Part shown: positions 1 to 10,675 of the stretch, in pieces
Layout of the letters: every line of letters begins with the position of its first letter
Numbering within the stretch: the first letter of the stretch is position 1
Source of the DNA: Panicum virgatum
Lineage: Eukaryota > Streptophyta > Magnoliopsida > Poales > Poaceae
Length of the DNA stretch: 64,000 nucleotides
Direction of reading: 5' to 3'
NCBI RefSeq assembly: GCF_016808335.1
Contig: NC_053138.1
Location: 56,016,951-56,080,950, forward strand
Translations under genes and position numbers: made by a program
The notes under the pieces: generated by a model
What the model saw: only the letters and a program-made list of their open reading frames with translations
Database searches by the model: none
What the model was told of the DNA's origin: nothing

Positions 1-249
1 GATCCTCTAGTTTTTCCATCTAGGGCAAGGGCCGGCCGCCGTTGTCTAGTTTTTTCATCTAGGGTTCATGATGTTTTGGACAGTACTGATTCCGGCCGCC
101 ACGGTGCATCACCGGCGCAAGTAAGAGGTAAAACGGAACCCCCTCGTCATCCTATTTCTTTTTCCCCAAATTTCAAGCCCACTCGTGCCCTAAATCGCCG
201 GCAATTTGAATTGCAAGAAGCTCCTGTCCGCTAGCCATGTCCGCCAGCC

Positions 250-2540
250 ATGAAAGTTTCTCGTGGAATTAATCTTGTGAGACCACAACTTCTCATTTTT
301 GGAAGTAATAATAGGGATATTGGCTTGTCTGTGCCTTTGGAGGAGCGAAGCCAAGCACTTCGGCAAGAGATCAACTACATGATCCACCACGCCACCATCC
401 GGCAGACCGAAGTCATCATCAACTCCATGGACAACGTCGTGGTGCGCGTCGTCAAGTCCGTGTTGGCCGGTGAATATGATCAAGACATCGGCCCAGTGAT
501 CAACTCCCATGCGGAAGAAAAGAAGTTCTACACGCGCCCACTCCAAGTCCCTCAAGTCAATGCTCCTGAGGGGACAAAGGCCGAGTTCGTCCTCTACGCG
601 CCGCAAGATCGCAATGATAGGCCATCATGCTACGAGGAGCCACCAACAGTCATACCGGAGGGGTACATCTGCCAGCTCTGCTACAGGCCTCTGCAGGCGT
701 ATGAACAACCTTACCGTTGGCAACAGCCGGCCAAGGAGGTCGGCACCAGCAACCACACAGCCATCGGCAAGGATAAGCCTGCCGATCAGGAGTTACTGGC
801 TTGGCAAAGCTGGTACGCAACAGGGCTGGTTTCTCACAACCAAGCCAGTCAGTCCCTTGGCGTAGGGACGGGAAGCCTCCAGGATCAGTTGACTGAGATC
901 CTGAGAAATCAGTTTGGAATCGCCCCGAAGAGGGGGACCATCACCTACTCCAAGCCGTATCCAGACATCTACGACCAGCTGCCACCACCACCCAAGTTCA
1001 AGGTGCCAGAGTTCTCCAAGTTCAATGGCAACAACAGCACTAGCACGGTGGAGCACATTAGCCGATATACGGCTCAACTTGGCATCGCAGCTGCAGCCGA
1101 ACATATGAAGATTCGGCTTTTCGCTCTGTCACTCACCGGACCAGCGTTCGGCTGGTACACCTCTCTGGCGCCAGGATCCATCACTACATGGAAGCAGCTG
1201 GAGGAACAGTTCCATGCCCAGTTCTTCTCCGGCTCTGACGAGGCTACACTATCGGATCTCACGGCACTCCGTCAACGTACGGGGGAGACCGTGAACCAGT
1301 ACGTCCAGCGCTTCTGCGAAGAGCGGAACAGATGCTACTCTCTCCACTAGTTGGAGAGGAATTTGGCGGATCTAGCTTACGGTGGCCTATCCCGGGTCAC
1401 CAAAGGCGTCTATGGGCCAACGGATTTCGACTCCATCGGCCACCTATTGTCAAAGGTATCTGCGTATGAATGCTTACATCCTGATATGTATGCAGAGAAG
1501 CCGCGGAAGCCGGTTGCCTACTTCCATGCCACCGAGGAGGAATCGGCCGATGAGGCCGATGTGTCGGTTGTCCAGTGGGCTAAGGCATCTCAGCCTTTGC
1601 CTTGCCCCTGGGTCAAATGCCCCGAGGCAGCGATCGGCTACGACTTCGACATCACCAAGACGGCGATCTGCTCCTCAAGGAGAAGCAATTCGAGCTCACG
1701 GTCAGGCACCAAATTCCCTCGGCCGACCAGCATAAAGGGCGCAAGTACTGCAAGTGGCACAACACGGTCGACTCCCATCAGACGGTCGACTACAAAGCCC
1801 TGCGCCAGCAGATACAAAACGCCATCGAGCAAGGGTGTCTGGTTTACATATGAAACCAGATGAAGGTTGACAAGACGCCCTTCCCAAGCACCAACATGGT
1901 GGATGTCGCACCTGCGCCGCAGCTGTCTTTGCCTCAGGATTCTTCTGCATCCTTCCAGCAGATGTGGAATCCGATCGAGCAAGGATGCGTCATCGCTAGA
2001 ACTCCACGAGGTGAGAACGATGCATGTCTTTTCACTTCTTTTAACATGGTGTCATCCGCGCATAGTGCTAAAGGGAAAGAGAAAGCCGATCTTGATGTTG
2101 ATTGTCTCATGGAGTTCAAGCCTGAGTGTCACATGTCGGCGAAGGAGATCGCCAAGAACCGCCGATCGCGACCCAATTCGGGTGCATTGATCGGCTTATA
2201 TGTGAGGCCAGAGTGGCAACAAGACGAAGACCGACACGGTGACGACCGGCATGACAACCGTCGCGGGCGGGACAACAGGGGACATAGGCTCTACCGCAGT
2301 CCACGTCGCCACTCACCCAGTGGGGGTCGCCGCCGTGAAGCACGTCATCAACAAGAGGGACGCCTCCATCACGAGCAGCGTCATGAAGAGAACCGCAACA
2401 ACAGAGGAGCTGGGGCGCATTGGGAGTGCCCGTTCTTCCAGTACTGCAGGAGCCAAGCGATGAAGCGGCTCCCAACCTCCAAGGACTGCCCGGAGTGCTC
2501 TGCCCGACGGCCCGAGGGTCGGCGGCCATCGGTGTTCTAG
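250..2540 (+). pseudogene. Broken Ty3/Gypsy gag-like gene
   Basis: Reading along the plus strand gives a Gypsy-type capsid polyprotein. The recognisable core (about 950-1,480) contains FKVPEFSKFNG, then FGWYTSLAPGSITTW, then LADLAYGGL, the usual order in plant retrotransposon gag (PF03732 family). A Cys-rich tail near 2,430-2,500 (HWECPFFQYC followed by CPEC) resembles the 3' part of gag in this family. The frame is broken: a TAG at 1,348-1,350 interrupts the conserved core, a frameshift lies near 1,620-1,690, and a TGA follows at about 1,851. No protease, reverse transcriptase or integrase follows; LTR-like DNA begins within about 100 bp. The product would package retroelement RNA; this copy cannot make it. 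The assignment to Gypsy gag is fairly secure; the exact family is not. Confidence 0.75.
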
Positions 2541-2639
2541 AGGCTCGAGCACCCGTCGCCGTCCCAATCGCGCCGCACATCACCTGAGCGGCCTCCACAG
2601 GAAGAATCCGGCAGGAAGCATGACGAGTGCCACTTCCCT

Positions 2640-4075
2640 CGGTGGTGTCCTATTGGCGCTCCTTAAGCATCTATTTTATCCCCTGTTTAACTTTGATAAT
2701 GGCATGAATTTAATATCAAAATCACTAACCATCCTAACATCGGCCCAATTATTGGTTGTTTTTGCGTTTGCACATATATTTTGGAGGTACTTCATTTTTG
2801 CAGGTTTTTGACCAATTTTGGAGCATGAAATGACGAGGCCCATGATCACGCGATGACAACGAAGAAAGATGAAGGTCAAAGCCCGAACAAAGGACCGAAG
2901 GCCATGATGATTAGAGGCCCGTTCGTGGACATCCACCCTCCAATGAAGCCCAAAGGACAAAGCCCACAAGATAAGATCAAGATACTTCGGGGCTAATCAA
3001 AGCAAAGAGAGATTTAAGGAAGGATTTTCTATCCTATCCTTTTCCTCGAAGAAATCTCGAAGATAACGACGTCTAATGAGGTGCAATCATGAAAGGCATA
3101 AACTCTAGAAGACTCCAGGAGACTTGGGGAGAAAGGAGGACACGAGGCAGCGAAGAAATGGGCCAGGCTGGCCGGCCTGGATCCATTGGGCCGGCCGGCC
3201 CAGCCCCTTTTTGAGGCGGTTCGGCCTCCCCTTTTGCCTATGGTTCCCTGAGGCTATTTAAAGACCCCTCCCCAAGGTTCACGCAGAGATCAATTCGGGA
3301 GACGACGCCAAGGAGCAGAGAAGATAGAGGGACACCTCTCGGAGAGCCGAGGGTCATGCTAGTTGTCTAGGGGCTTCCCTAGCCGACGTGAGAACTTTGC
3401 AAGGAAGACCACGTCGGAGTTCTGGAGCTAGGATCATCAAGATCAAGGTAGGGCCCCGGTTGTGATCTTGTGATGTACAATCATTCATGGTGAAGTTATT
3501 TGTGATTCCGAATGTTTAGCGACCATATTCTCTCTTTCGATTTCGTTCTTTTCTTTGGGTTTGCTTCATCCTAGATCTATTATCGAGATAGATCGCTTAG
3601 CATGATCTTGTAGTCATGGTTGCTAGAGGTTCATGGCGGAACTACCAAAGGGGGTTCGACTTGCTTCAGGGTACTTTCGTCCAAAGGGGCGGCGTCGTGA
3701 CAGGGCGTTGCCACTGAGTAGGTGGGGTATCGAGGGATCGGATTGGAGATTTTGAGTTTAAAGATGCTTTTCATTGAGATTCACAATTATCTTACTTCAC
3801 TACATCTAGCTGGAACTACAACATATGCATGATCTAGGTGATCTAGATTGGTTATCTCTAACTTTCTCTTGCTACCTTCGGTGTTTGTCATTTTTAGTAG
3901 ATTAGATTCGTTTTTCACCACCTCAACACAAAAGAATCTCTATGCTAGTAGATTGTTTCTTGTATCTTTGGTTCCGTGGATTGATAAACCTTGGGGGGAA
4001 TACTCTAAGGGAAAAGCTACACGAACCGTGCGCTTACGGTATAGAAATCGGGGGTGCTAAGGAGCGTCAACAAGC
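2640..4075 (+). mobile_element. LTR-like segment upstream of a tRNA-Asp primer site
   Basis: This non-coding stretch lies immediately before a strong retroelement primer-binding site, so its 3' part should be the end of a 5' LTR. A TATA-like CTATTTAAAG lies at 3,254-3,263, followed by a transcribed-looking, purine-rich leader (about 3,280-3,440). The exact start is unclear; the end is probably near 4,073, just before the primer site. The order gag, LTR, primer site means the LTR is not the 3' LTR of a normal single element. It more likely joins two elements or inserted into the gag remnant. I see no coding region here. Confidence 0.5.
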
Positions 4076-4080
4076 TTTTC

Positions 4081-4096
4081 TGGCGCCGTTGCCGGG
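4081..4096 (+). other. Primer-binding site complementary to tRNA-Asp
   Basis: The 16 bases TGGCGCCGTTGCCGGG are complementary to the 3' end of plant tRNA-Asp (ending in CCCGGCAACGGCGCCA). This is the minus-strand DNA primer site used by many grass Gypsy elements. It fixes the element direction as plus and places the end of a 5' LTR a few bases upstream. Confidence 0.8.
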
Positions 4097-4246
4097 AAAC
4101 CATCGATTTAAGATCCAATCTTACTTGCATTCGTAAATATTTCTTTTTCTTGATTTTTATTTTTGACCTTTTTAGATCTCTTTTTTTTCCTGAGCCGAGG
4201 ACTTGCAGAAAGGCTCGAATTCAGCCTGCAGGGAGAAGCATGAGGA

Positions 4247-5215
4247 TCACGATGATGAGAGAGAAGCAGGGGTAAAAGAGCATGGGGTCGGGGGAAGGCG
4301 GACACTCACCAATCCAACGAACCCATCCTCTGGACGCATCACTGGGGGGTTAGGGATCGGATACTCCGGGTGTGGGGCCTCGAACGCCTCGCAGATCTGC
4401 TGCCCGATCTCCGAAGCGTGGACCGCCTTGGTCGACATCACACTCCCGACGAGCGCGACGTTGTGGCCCATCTCATACAAGGACAAGGCCCGCGCCATCA
4501 TGGGCGCTACCCTCCTTGCATGGTAGGCTCCGACGACCCCAACACCGTGGAGGCCATGTCCCTTCAAACGTCGAATGGCTCCCAGCAAGCCGATGGGCAT
4601 TTCTTTCTCCTTCTACACTGGGCCATCCGACCACACGTGCGGAGTCCCTGGCATGGGCTGGCCGGTAAAGTCCGGGAGGTGGGCGTGGCCGTAGTTCCTG
4701 ACATAGAACCTGGAGCAATGCCACCCCTTGTGGGATTTCTTCAGGCGGATGTCCATGTACTAGTCGGTCCGAATGTTGCGGAGGTGGATGCCGGCGCAGC
4801 CGATGGGAAGGATCACCCAAACACTATCCACCTTCAATTTCTGGAGCTGCACGGAGAAGAATTACTTCCAAAGCTTGAAATGGGGCGGGATCCCCAGGAA
4901 GCCCTCGCACAGCATGATGAAGGCTGAGATATGTTGAATCCCATTGGGATTCAGGTGCTGCAGCTCGATCTTGTAGTGGTGGAGCAGCCCGAGGAAGAAT
5001 GCGTGAGCCAGCGTCGCAAAGCCGCGCTCGTGGAAGTGCACGAACGAGATGATGTAGCCGTCCGGCGGCGACAACGCCCTCCCGCCGCTGGGCTCGATCC
5101 CCTCCACCGCATCGGTAAGGGGGCACAAGAGCCCTTTCACCACCAGCCCATCCAGGCACGAGCGGGTCACACCCGAGGGTAGCCACATCACCATGGCTAG
5201 GACGCATGACGACAT
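4247..5215 (-). pseudogene. Degenerate 'putative gypsy-type transposon' ORF
   Basis: Read on the minus strand from an ATG at 5,215, the protein contains DGYIISFVHFHERGF, then LNPNGIQHISAFI, then CEGFLGIPPHFKLW. This is the N-terminal domain found in many grass Gypsy-associated ORFs (PF04195-like). The reading continues in shifted frames with stops (near 4,757 and 4,613) into a tail ending near 4,247, so the gene is broken. The domain's biochemical role is not known to me. The minus-strand DNA upstream (5.2-8.4 kb) has LTR-like features and is probably the same element's leader and LTR. Confidence 0.65.
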
Positions 5216-8200
5216 GATGGAGCTTGGGCGTGCGGGAGGCTCGACGGGGGTGGAGACGGCGAAGCAGGCAAGGTGAGTGCCTTTTGCTTTGCTAATGAGA
5301 GCAGTTGCAGCCGAACGGCCCCCGCGCCGATCCGATATAAAAGGAGGGGTGGAGAAGATGAACCACCACCTCGATCTCCATAACTGCCATCATTGCCGCA
5401 GCCGCCCACGACGCGTTGCATCCTGTCAAGGCCCATGACCCCAACAGTCATTGCCCATTAGGCAAACACGCCGGATGGTGAAATGACCACGACACCCCTA
5501 GGTAAGAAGGGATACGGGCCGCTTGTGCCCCAACAGCCCATTACTGTCCTAGGGTTCGAAAGTTGGCCCAGCAAAGGGTTCGCAGCGGCCTAAGGACACC
5601 GCCAAGCAAGGGGCGGGAACAGACGGGCCCCAGTGGTCAGAACCTGAACGCGGCCACATGTCCCGGGCGTCCCAACCCGCGTATGAGTCTTGATTAGCTC
5701 CTGACCCGTGTTTTCCTCCGAGGGAAGGTGAGAGCCGTTGGGGTCGGCCGAATGACCCTGATAACTATGACGGTCGGGACATCAGGAAACTGGGGTCAGT
5801 CACCAGCTTGACTCATTCCGGATCCCCTCGAATGGGAACCAGGGCTCCACTCAGACTCGCCCATTATCAGCTCCATGAGCGTCACATTACGACCACCGGC
5901 GGAAAACGTGGAACGACTCAACCTTCCCACTCCAAGCGAAAGGGGTGCGCGGAAGCGAATGCGCAAAGAAAATGGGACGACGCCTGCTGACCCCCAGGCG
6001 AACGGGAAACCTGGGGTCGAGACCAAGGGGTCGGCGCTCCCCAATCCTCTCCTGGCAGGCTCGGGGGCTCAGAACCTGGCACCTTGCAGAGTCCGCCCTG
6101 GGGAAGGCGGGTCGGGCGAACCAAAAGCCATTCTCGATAAATAGAACAAACAAGGGTCGGCTCAACAACACAATCCAAGGAATTCTTTGGCTTTATTCTT
6201 GAAAAATAAACACTACAAAGTGCGATCAGCCCGTGGCCGTTACGGGATATAAAAAGTATTGCCACTGCGAAGGTGACAATTTTTCCCATCTTGGGGGAGA
6301 GTAGCAGCCAGAATATGGAGGTCTGGAGGAATGCCCTCCTCGCAAGCCTTCTTTTGGCATCCTATCCCCTAGGGGCGTTGCGGGTAGTCACGCAGGTGGA
6401 CAGTCTGGCCATCGCTGTCACCAGTCGAACACCCCCATTTCACTGAGGATGATGGGGAATGCATCGTCAGTGCGCACCAACTTCGGGATATTCGGACGCC
6501 GACGAGGAACCCTGAGGCCGGAGAACGGGGGGTACCGGGCGCGTTCACCAACCAAGCAATCCTTAGGATTTGCTCTGGTTGCAAAGCGACCTAGATTCTT
6601 CCTCCAGCCATCGCCCACCGCTCGCAAGCATTCTTCTAGCACCAAGACCTAAACGATTCATGATCCCCCTCAGAGGGGCAAACGCCGGCAAGAAAAAGCA
6701 CCATAATTATGGAGGCAAATTAAGGTAGAGGCAAGAAAAGGACTTGATAAGAAATAGATCCTGGGGGTGCCCTATTTATAGCCGTGGAGGCTTAAGGGCC
6801 GGCCCGACTCAAAGAATCCAGCTTCGTCACAAAAGCGACACTGCGCCTCATGAGGGAAATAGAAAATGCCCTTGATCGGGGCAACGCTATACGACAGCAC
6901 AGGGCAAACCCTGACTAGACCCTAGGTTCACCTGACGAGAGGGGCCACCAGACCGCCGTCCACCCCGACGAGTCTTGTCCAAAGGAAGCGTGCACTCAAG
7001 CGACCGCCGGACGAAGTGGGGACCCGGAGGCTACGCCCGTTGGGCTCCCGCACACCCGCCGCGATAAGCGATGGCAGCGTCATGTCTCATCGAGGCAGCG
7101 AGCCCACGTCTGACGATGCGCTCGCTGAAAACCGTCTGAGCAAATCTCTAATTCACTCAGAGGCTCGGGGGCTACACCCACTGGGTGCGCTCGCGTGCAC
7201 CCAGCAGAGACCGCGTCACGTCCCATCAAAACAGCAGGCTCGCACCCACCGATACGCCCGCTAAAAACCCTCTGACCGAATCTCTAATTCACTCAAAGGC
7301 TCGGGGGCTACACCCAGTGGGTGCGCTCACGCACACCCACCGGAAACTACGGGAGAATGACGGACAAGTCCTCCAGAGCGTCAGATGTCCCCAGTAGCGT
7401 GAAAACTGCCAACCCGGTTCCGACGCAACCGCGAAGGGGGTCGGGGCCTACTGATGAGAATAAAAGTAACAGGTACCCTAAAACACTGGTTAAAGCTAAA
7501 ACCCCGAACTTAGGGAACGCAAAGCCCGGCTGGTGAGCACCGAAGTTCGACGGCCCATACGCAGCCTAGTCGCTAGGAAAGGGCCCAAGGCCCACCAAAA
7601 GCCACCCAGAAGGAAGGTTCCCGCCCTAACTAGGCCCAGGGGAGAAGATGGTTCGCCCCGTCCGACCACTGAGGTTGAGGTCTGCCTCGCCCGACCCCCA
7701 CGGAGGAGGGAGTCGTACTGCCACGAGTTGACCAGTCAACCCTAAGGAAAGGAGGGTGTCTCCGGTCAAAAGGATAATCCCATGAACAGTCACATCAAGT
7801 AAATGGGATCACTGACCGTCCCCCACCTCAGTACGGATCGGCGTGGGTAACGAGTTGACTGGCCCAACTGCTCCTTTCGGATATCAGCACTGTGCAACGT
7901 GCTGACTGTCATGACGAAGGTCGCGCCCGATCAGCCATCCCCTGCAAACAGCCATGTCACCAACAGTACGCCATTCCTGCCCCTGTTCGCCACAACTGGT
8001 ACAGTGGCAGGAACGGGAACGGACACCCCCGGTCGCCATCAAGCAGGCCCGCAAAGCCTAAAGCCCGGAAGGAAGAGGGTCGGGAGGCGCCTGACCCCCA
8101 GATCTTTTTCCTTTTTCCTTCCCTCTCTTCGTGTATCCGACCATCTCACCCTTGGACTAAAAGGGAGGAGACAGGACCCTTGCAGGGGGACGACTCTTTA

Positions 8201-8440
8201 CACACACACACCATGCAATCCAGAGACTTGGGAGCCCCGTTTCCTTCTCTCGCCCGTTTGTAACCCCTACTGCAAACTGAGTGCAAGAACACGAGTGATC
8301 CGAACTGGACGTAGGGACTTTCCGCCCCGAACCAGTATAATCCTCTTGTCTCCCCTTGCATTACCATCCGAGCCCGTGACGCGCACACTCAATCACTCGT
8401 CGGCGATAAGGAACGTCGACACCACCGTTACGGTTTTCGC
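5216..8440 (-). mobile_element. Non-coding LTR/leader DNA of a minus-strand Gypsy-like element
   Basis: No convincing gene. On the minus strand a good TATA box (TATAAATAGGG) lies near 6,770-6,783, and an AATAAA-type signal lies near 6,200-6,210 further downstream, the order expected in a U3-R region. Two related GC-rich segments at about 7,135-7,215 and 7,265-7,345 share the phrase GGCTCGGGGGCTACACCCA, typical of grass Gypsy LTR DNA. The short open frames here lack recognisable domains. LTR borders were not found, so the extent is approximate. Confidence 0.45.
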
Positions 8441-8445
8441 GCTGT

Positions 8446-8628
8446 CACTGTACCTTTTTTTGCCGAGATTCGACTCGACACTCGGCAAAATTTTTGCCGA
8501 GTGCCTGACAAAAAATACTTGGCAAAGAGCTGTTTGCCGTCAAAATCTTTGGCGAGTGAGCTATGACAAGGGTGGCATTCGACAAACATTTTGCCGAGTG
8601 TTTTTATGGCCACCTATTTTCCGTAGTG
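8446..8628. mobile_element. CACTA-type terminal fragment
   Basis: The segment contains several copies, in both orientations, of a TTTGCCGAGTG-like motif, the kind of subterminal repeat seen in grass CACTA elements. It ends in a reverse-complement CACTACGGAAAA terminus and begins with CACTG. The flanking trinucleotides (TGT and AAT) do not match, so no target-site duplication supports the ends. It is probably a fragment or internally deleted copy. Confidence 0.5.
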
Positions 8629-8822
8629 AATATCTTTTAATTCTAATTTATAATAGAGGGCTCCCTAGAGACTCTCTAGGAATGGAGAGTGGAGGAGGGG
8701 ATTTGAAGACCTCAAAAAATTGAGACTCTAGTTGAGAGTCTACCGGAGTACATTTTTTATTTAATTCTCTAAATTTAAGATAAATGTTGTTTAGAGGGTG
8801 TGTTAGAGTTGCTCTAATAATA

Positions 8823-9073
8823 CTACCTACATCCCAGGATATAAGGCGTGCTCAAACTTGCACGGTATTCAATAATAAAATTTGGCTCTTAATATCTCCT
8901 ATAATATAACTTTTGTAGCAACAAAATTATAGTCATATGAAACTACTTTTAAATATGAATAGAATGATATGATTGTTATAAGATAAAAACCTTATTCTAC
9001 AAGATTAGTTATAGGTTAAAGTTTCAAAGTTTGAATCTTAAACTACGTGCACTTATTGTATCCTCGGCCGGAG
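8823..9073. mobile_element. Stowaway-like MITE, intact left copy
   Basis: The element starts CTACCTACATCCCAGGATAT and ends with the inverted counterpart (CTCCGGCCGAGGATAC on the other strand). It is flanked by TA on both sides (8,821-8,822 and 9,074-9,075). This terminus and TA target are characteristic of Stowaway/Tc1-mariner MITEs. The left edge of the inverted duplication (8,963) falls inside it. The right arm carries only its inner 111 bp (60,419-60,529). Confidence 0.75.
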
Positions 9074-9079
9074 TACTAA

Positions 9080-10670
9080 GCAACGTGCCAGAGTCACCGG
9101 CCTCGGCGCAGACATATGTGTCTCGCGTCGTAGGCAGCAGCTTTGCCGACTTGTCACGTGCTGATCAATTTCACGCGCTCTCGATTGCGACACTGCTAGT
9201 GGAAAAATTTTCACTACCGACCGTAATCTTTTCATCATCACCGGTTCATAGGGGCGAAGCTAGAGAAAAATAGAGAGAGGTGCGGCACTTCATCGAATAT
9301 GTATGATAGTTAAGGAAATGTGGTGAAATTAAAAGTGATTAGTGATTATGATTTTTTAAATTTTTTGCAATGTTGGTGGTGAGCCGTCGATGGTGCTCAC
9401 GCGTAAGGCCCCGTGTGGTTGGTGAAGAAGGGACGCGAGTGAATTTCTCCTCCACCGCGTCGCATGTGGAGTCGCCGTCCTCCCCGGTTGCCAGAGATCT
9501 CCGGCTTTTGCTGCTGCTTGTTTTTGCATCCGCAAGGGCAAGGACCCACGCCGCACTAGACAAGATCACAAGAGTAGCTAATCGATCACAAAGTTTTTTT
9601 TTCCTACAGACGGAAACACTAGAGGCGCCGCTGGTGTTTCCTGCTATTTTCCCTACGCATTGTCTGATGCTTTTTGCTCTCGTTTCCTTCGTTCCATGGC
9701 GTATCCTCGTCTCTTCTTCACGCGTTGGAGTGCTGGCCTGCTGGGAGTCCCTATGCGCCCATGGATGACTACCGTGGATCCTTGGCAAGTCTGCAGCGGG
9801 GTCGTGCTTTTTTTTCTTTAAAATATTATGTAAAAGAAGAGTCAGGAGATTTGCCTATTGACCGATCTCAGTGGAGTTTCATTAAAGTTTTATGAGTATT
9901 TAATTTTATTAATGTGGTAGTATATTTATAAGAAAAAAGAAGGAAGAGTTTCATAGAATGTGAGAGGGGTTTCATCCCCGTAACACTCATCCGGCTCGGT
10001 TATTTAATTTTTGTTGTAGGTAATTGTGCAATGAAACCATATATATAGAGGCTAATTCAGGGGAAAAACGTAGGATAAGCAGGAGAGCGGCTAAGCTTGT
10101 TGAGGGCTACTGCTGTGCCACGCGCTCTGTTCTTCTGACGTAACAGGTTCAATGTCCAAGTGCAGGTATCATGCTTCAGGCCACTCGAGAGATTTGGTGC
10201 CGTGTTGCACTTTTTTTTTTGCTGGATTGCTACCTTAGTTCCTCTTGGATCAGTTAACATAATCCTAGGACTTGAATGAATATGACGATAAAAAAATCGC
10301 CAACATCTTTCCTCTTTATTTGTTCCCAGAATATTACTGTAGGTAGTTCCCAGAATTATATGCTATATTTCCTTTTCCACAAACATGTTCACCACGTCTA
10401 GAAATATTTTTTGTGGCACACTAAGTGGCTAGACATGAACTCATGGACAACATTTCAAATCAAACAAAGCTTCAAACAATCACCAAGAACAAAGCTGAAA
10501 GTTGAATGAAAGAATATCTTCACTATACATATCTAAACAACATTTACTCGATGGCCAATGTTGTCATTTAAACCTGTCCTTGCCATTCCACATAGAGCAT
10601 CTTCGGACGATTTTTCGACAATTCGACCCATTGATGTTTTATTCATTAATTTTCTTATTTTCACTTAGCC
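9080..10670. other. Intergenic DNA downstream of gene A (left copy)
   Basis: No supportable gene. Open frames between about 9,340 and 9,900 occur in both arms, but a T-run of 9 here versus 10 in the right copy shifts the frame, so they are not maintained as coding. The region includes the 3' flank of gene A and the unoccupied site of the solo LTR (9,191-9,195). Confidence 0.6.
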
Positions 10671-10675
10671 ATTCT

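Noticed and set aside
1..10. GATCCTCTAG resembling a cloning-vector polylinker
   Set aside because: The match stops after ten bases and the following sequence repeats a TCTAG(T)TTTTTCATCTAGGG genomic motif, so coincidence is likelier than vector carry-over.
7135..7345. Two similar GGGGGCTACACCCA units as a CRISPR-like or satellite array
   Set aside because: Only two imperfect copies with unequal surroundings, and the phrase is typical of grass Gypsy LTR DNA.
9339..9900. Open frames of 130-150 codons on both strands downstream of gene A
   Set aside because: The mirrored copy at 58,107-58,701 has one extra base in a homopolymer that changes the frame, there is no domain, and composition explains the openness.
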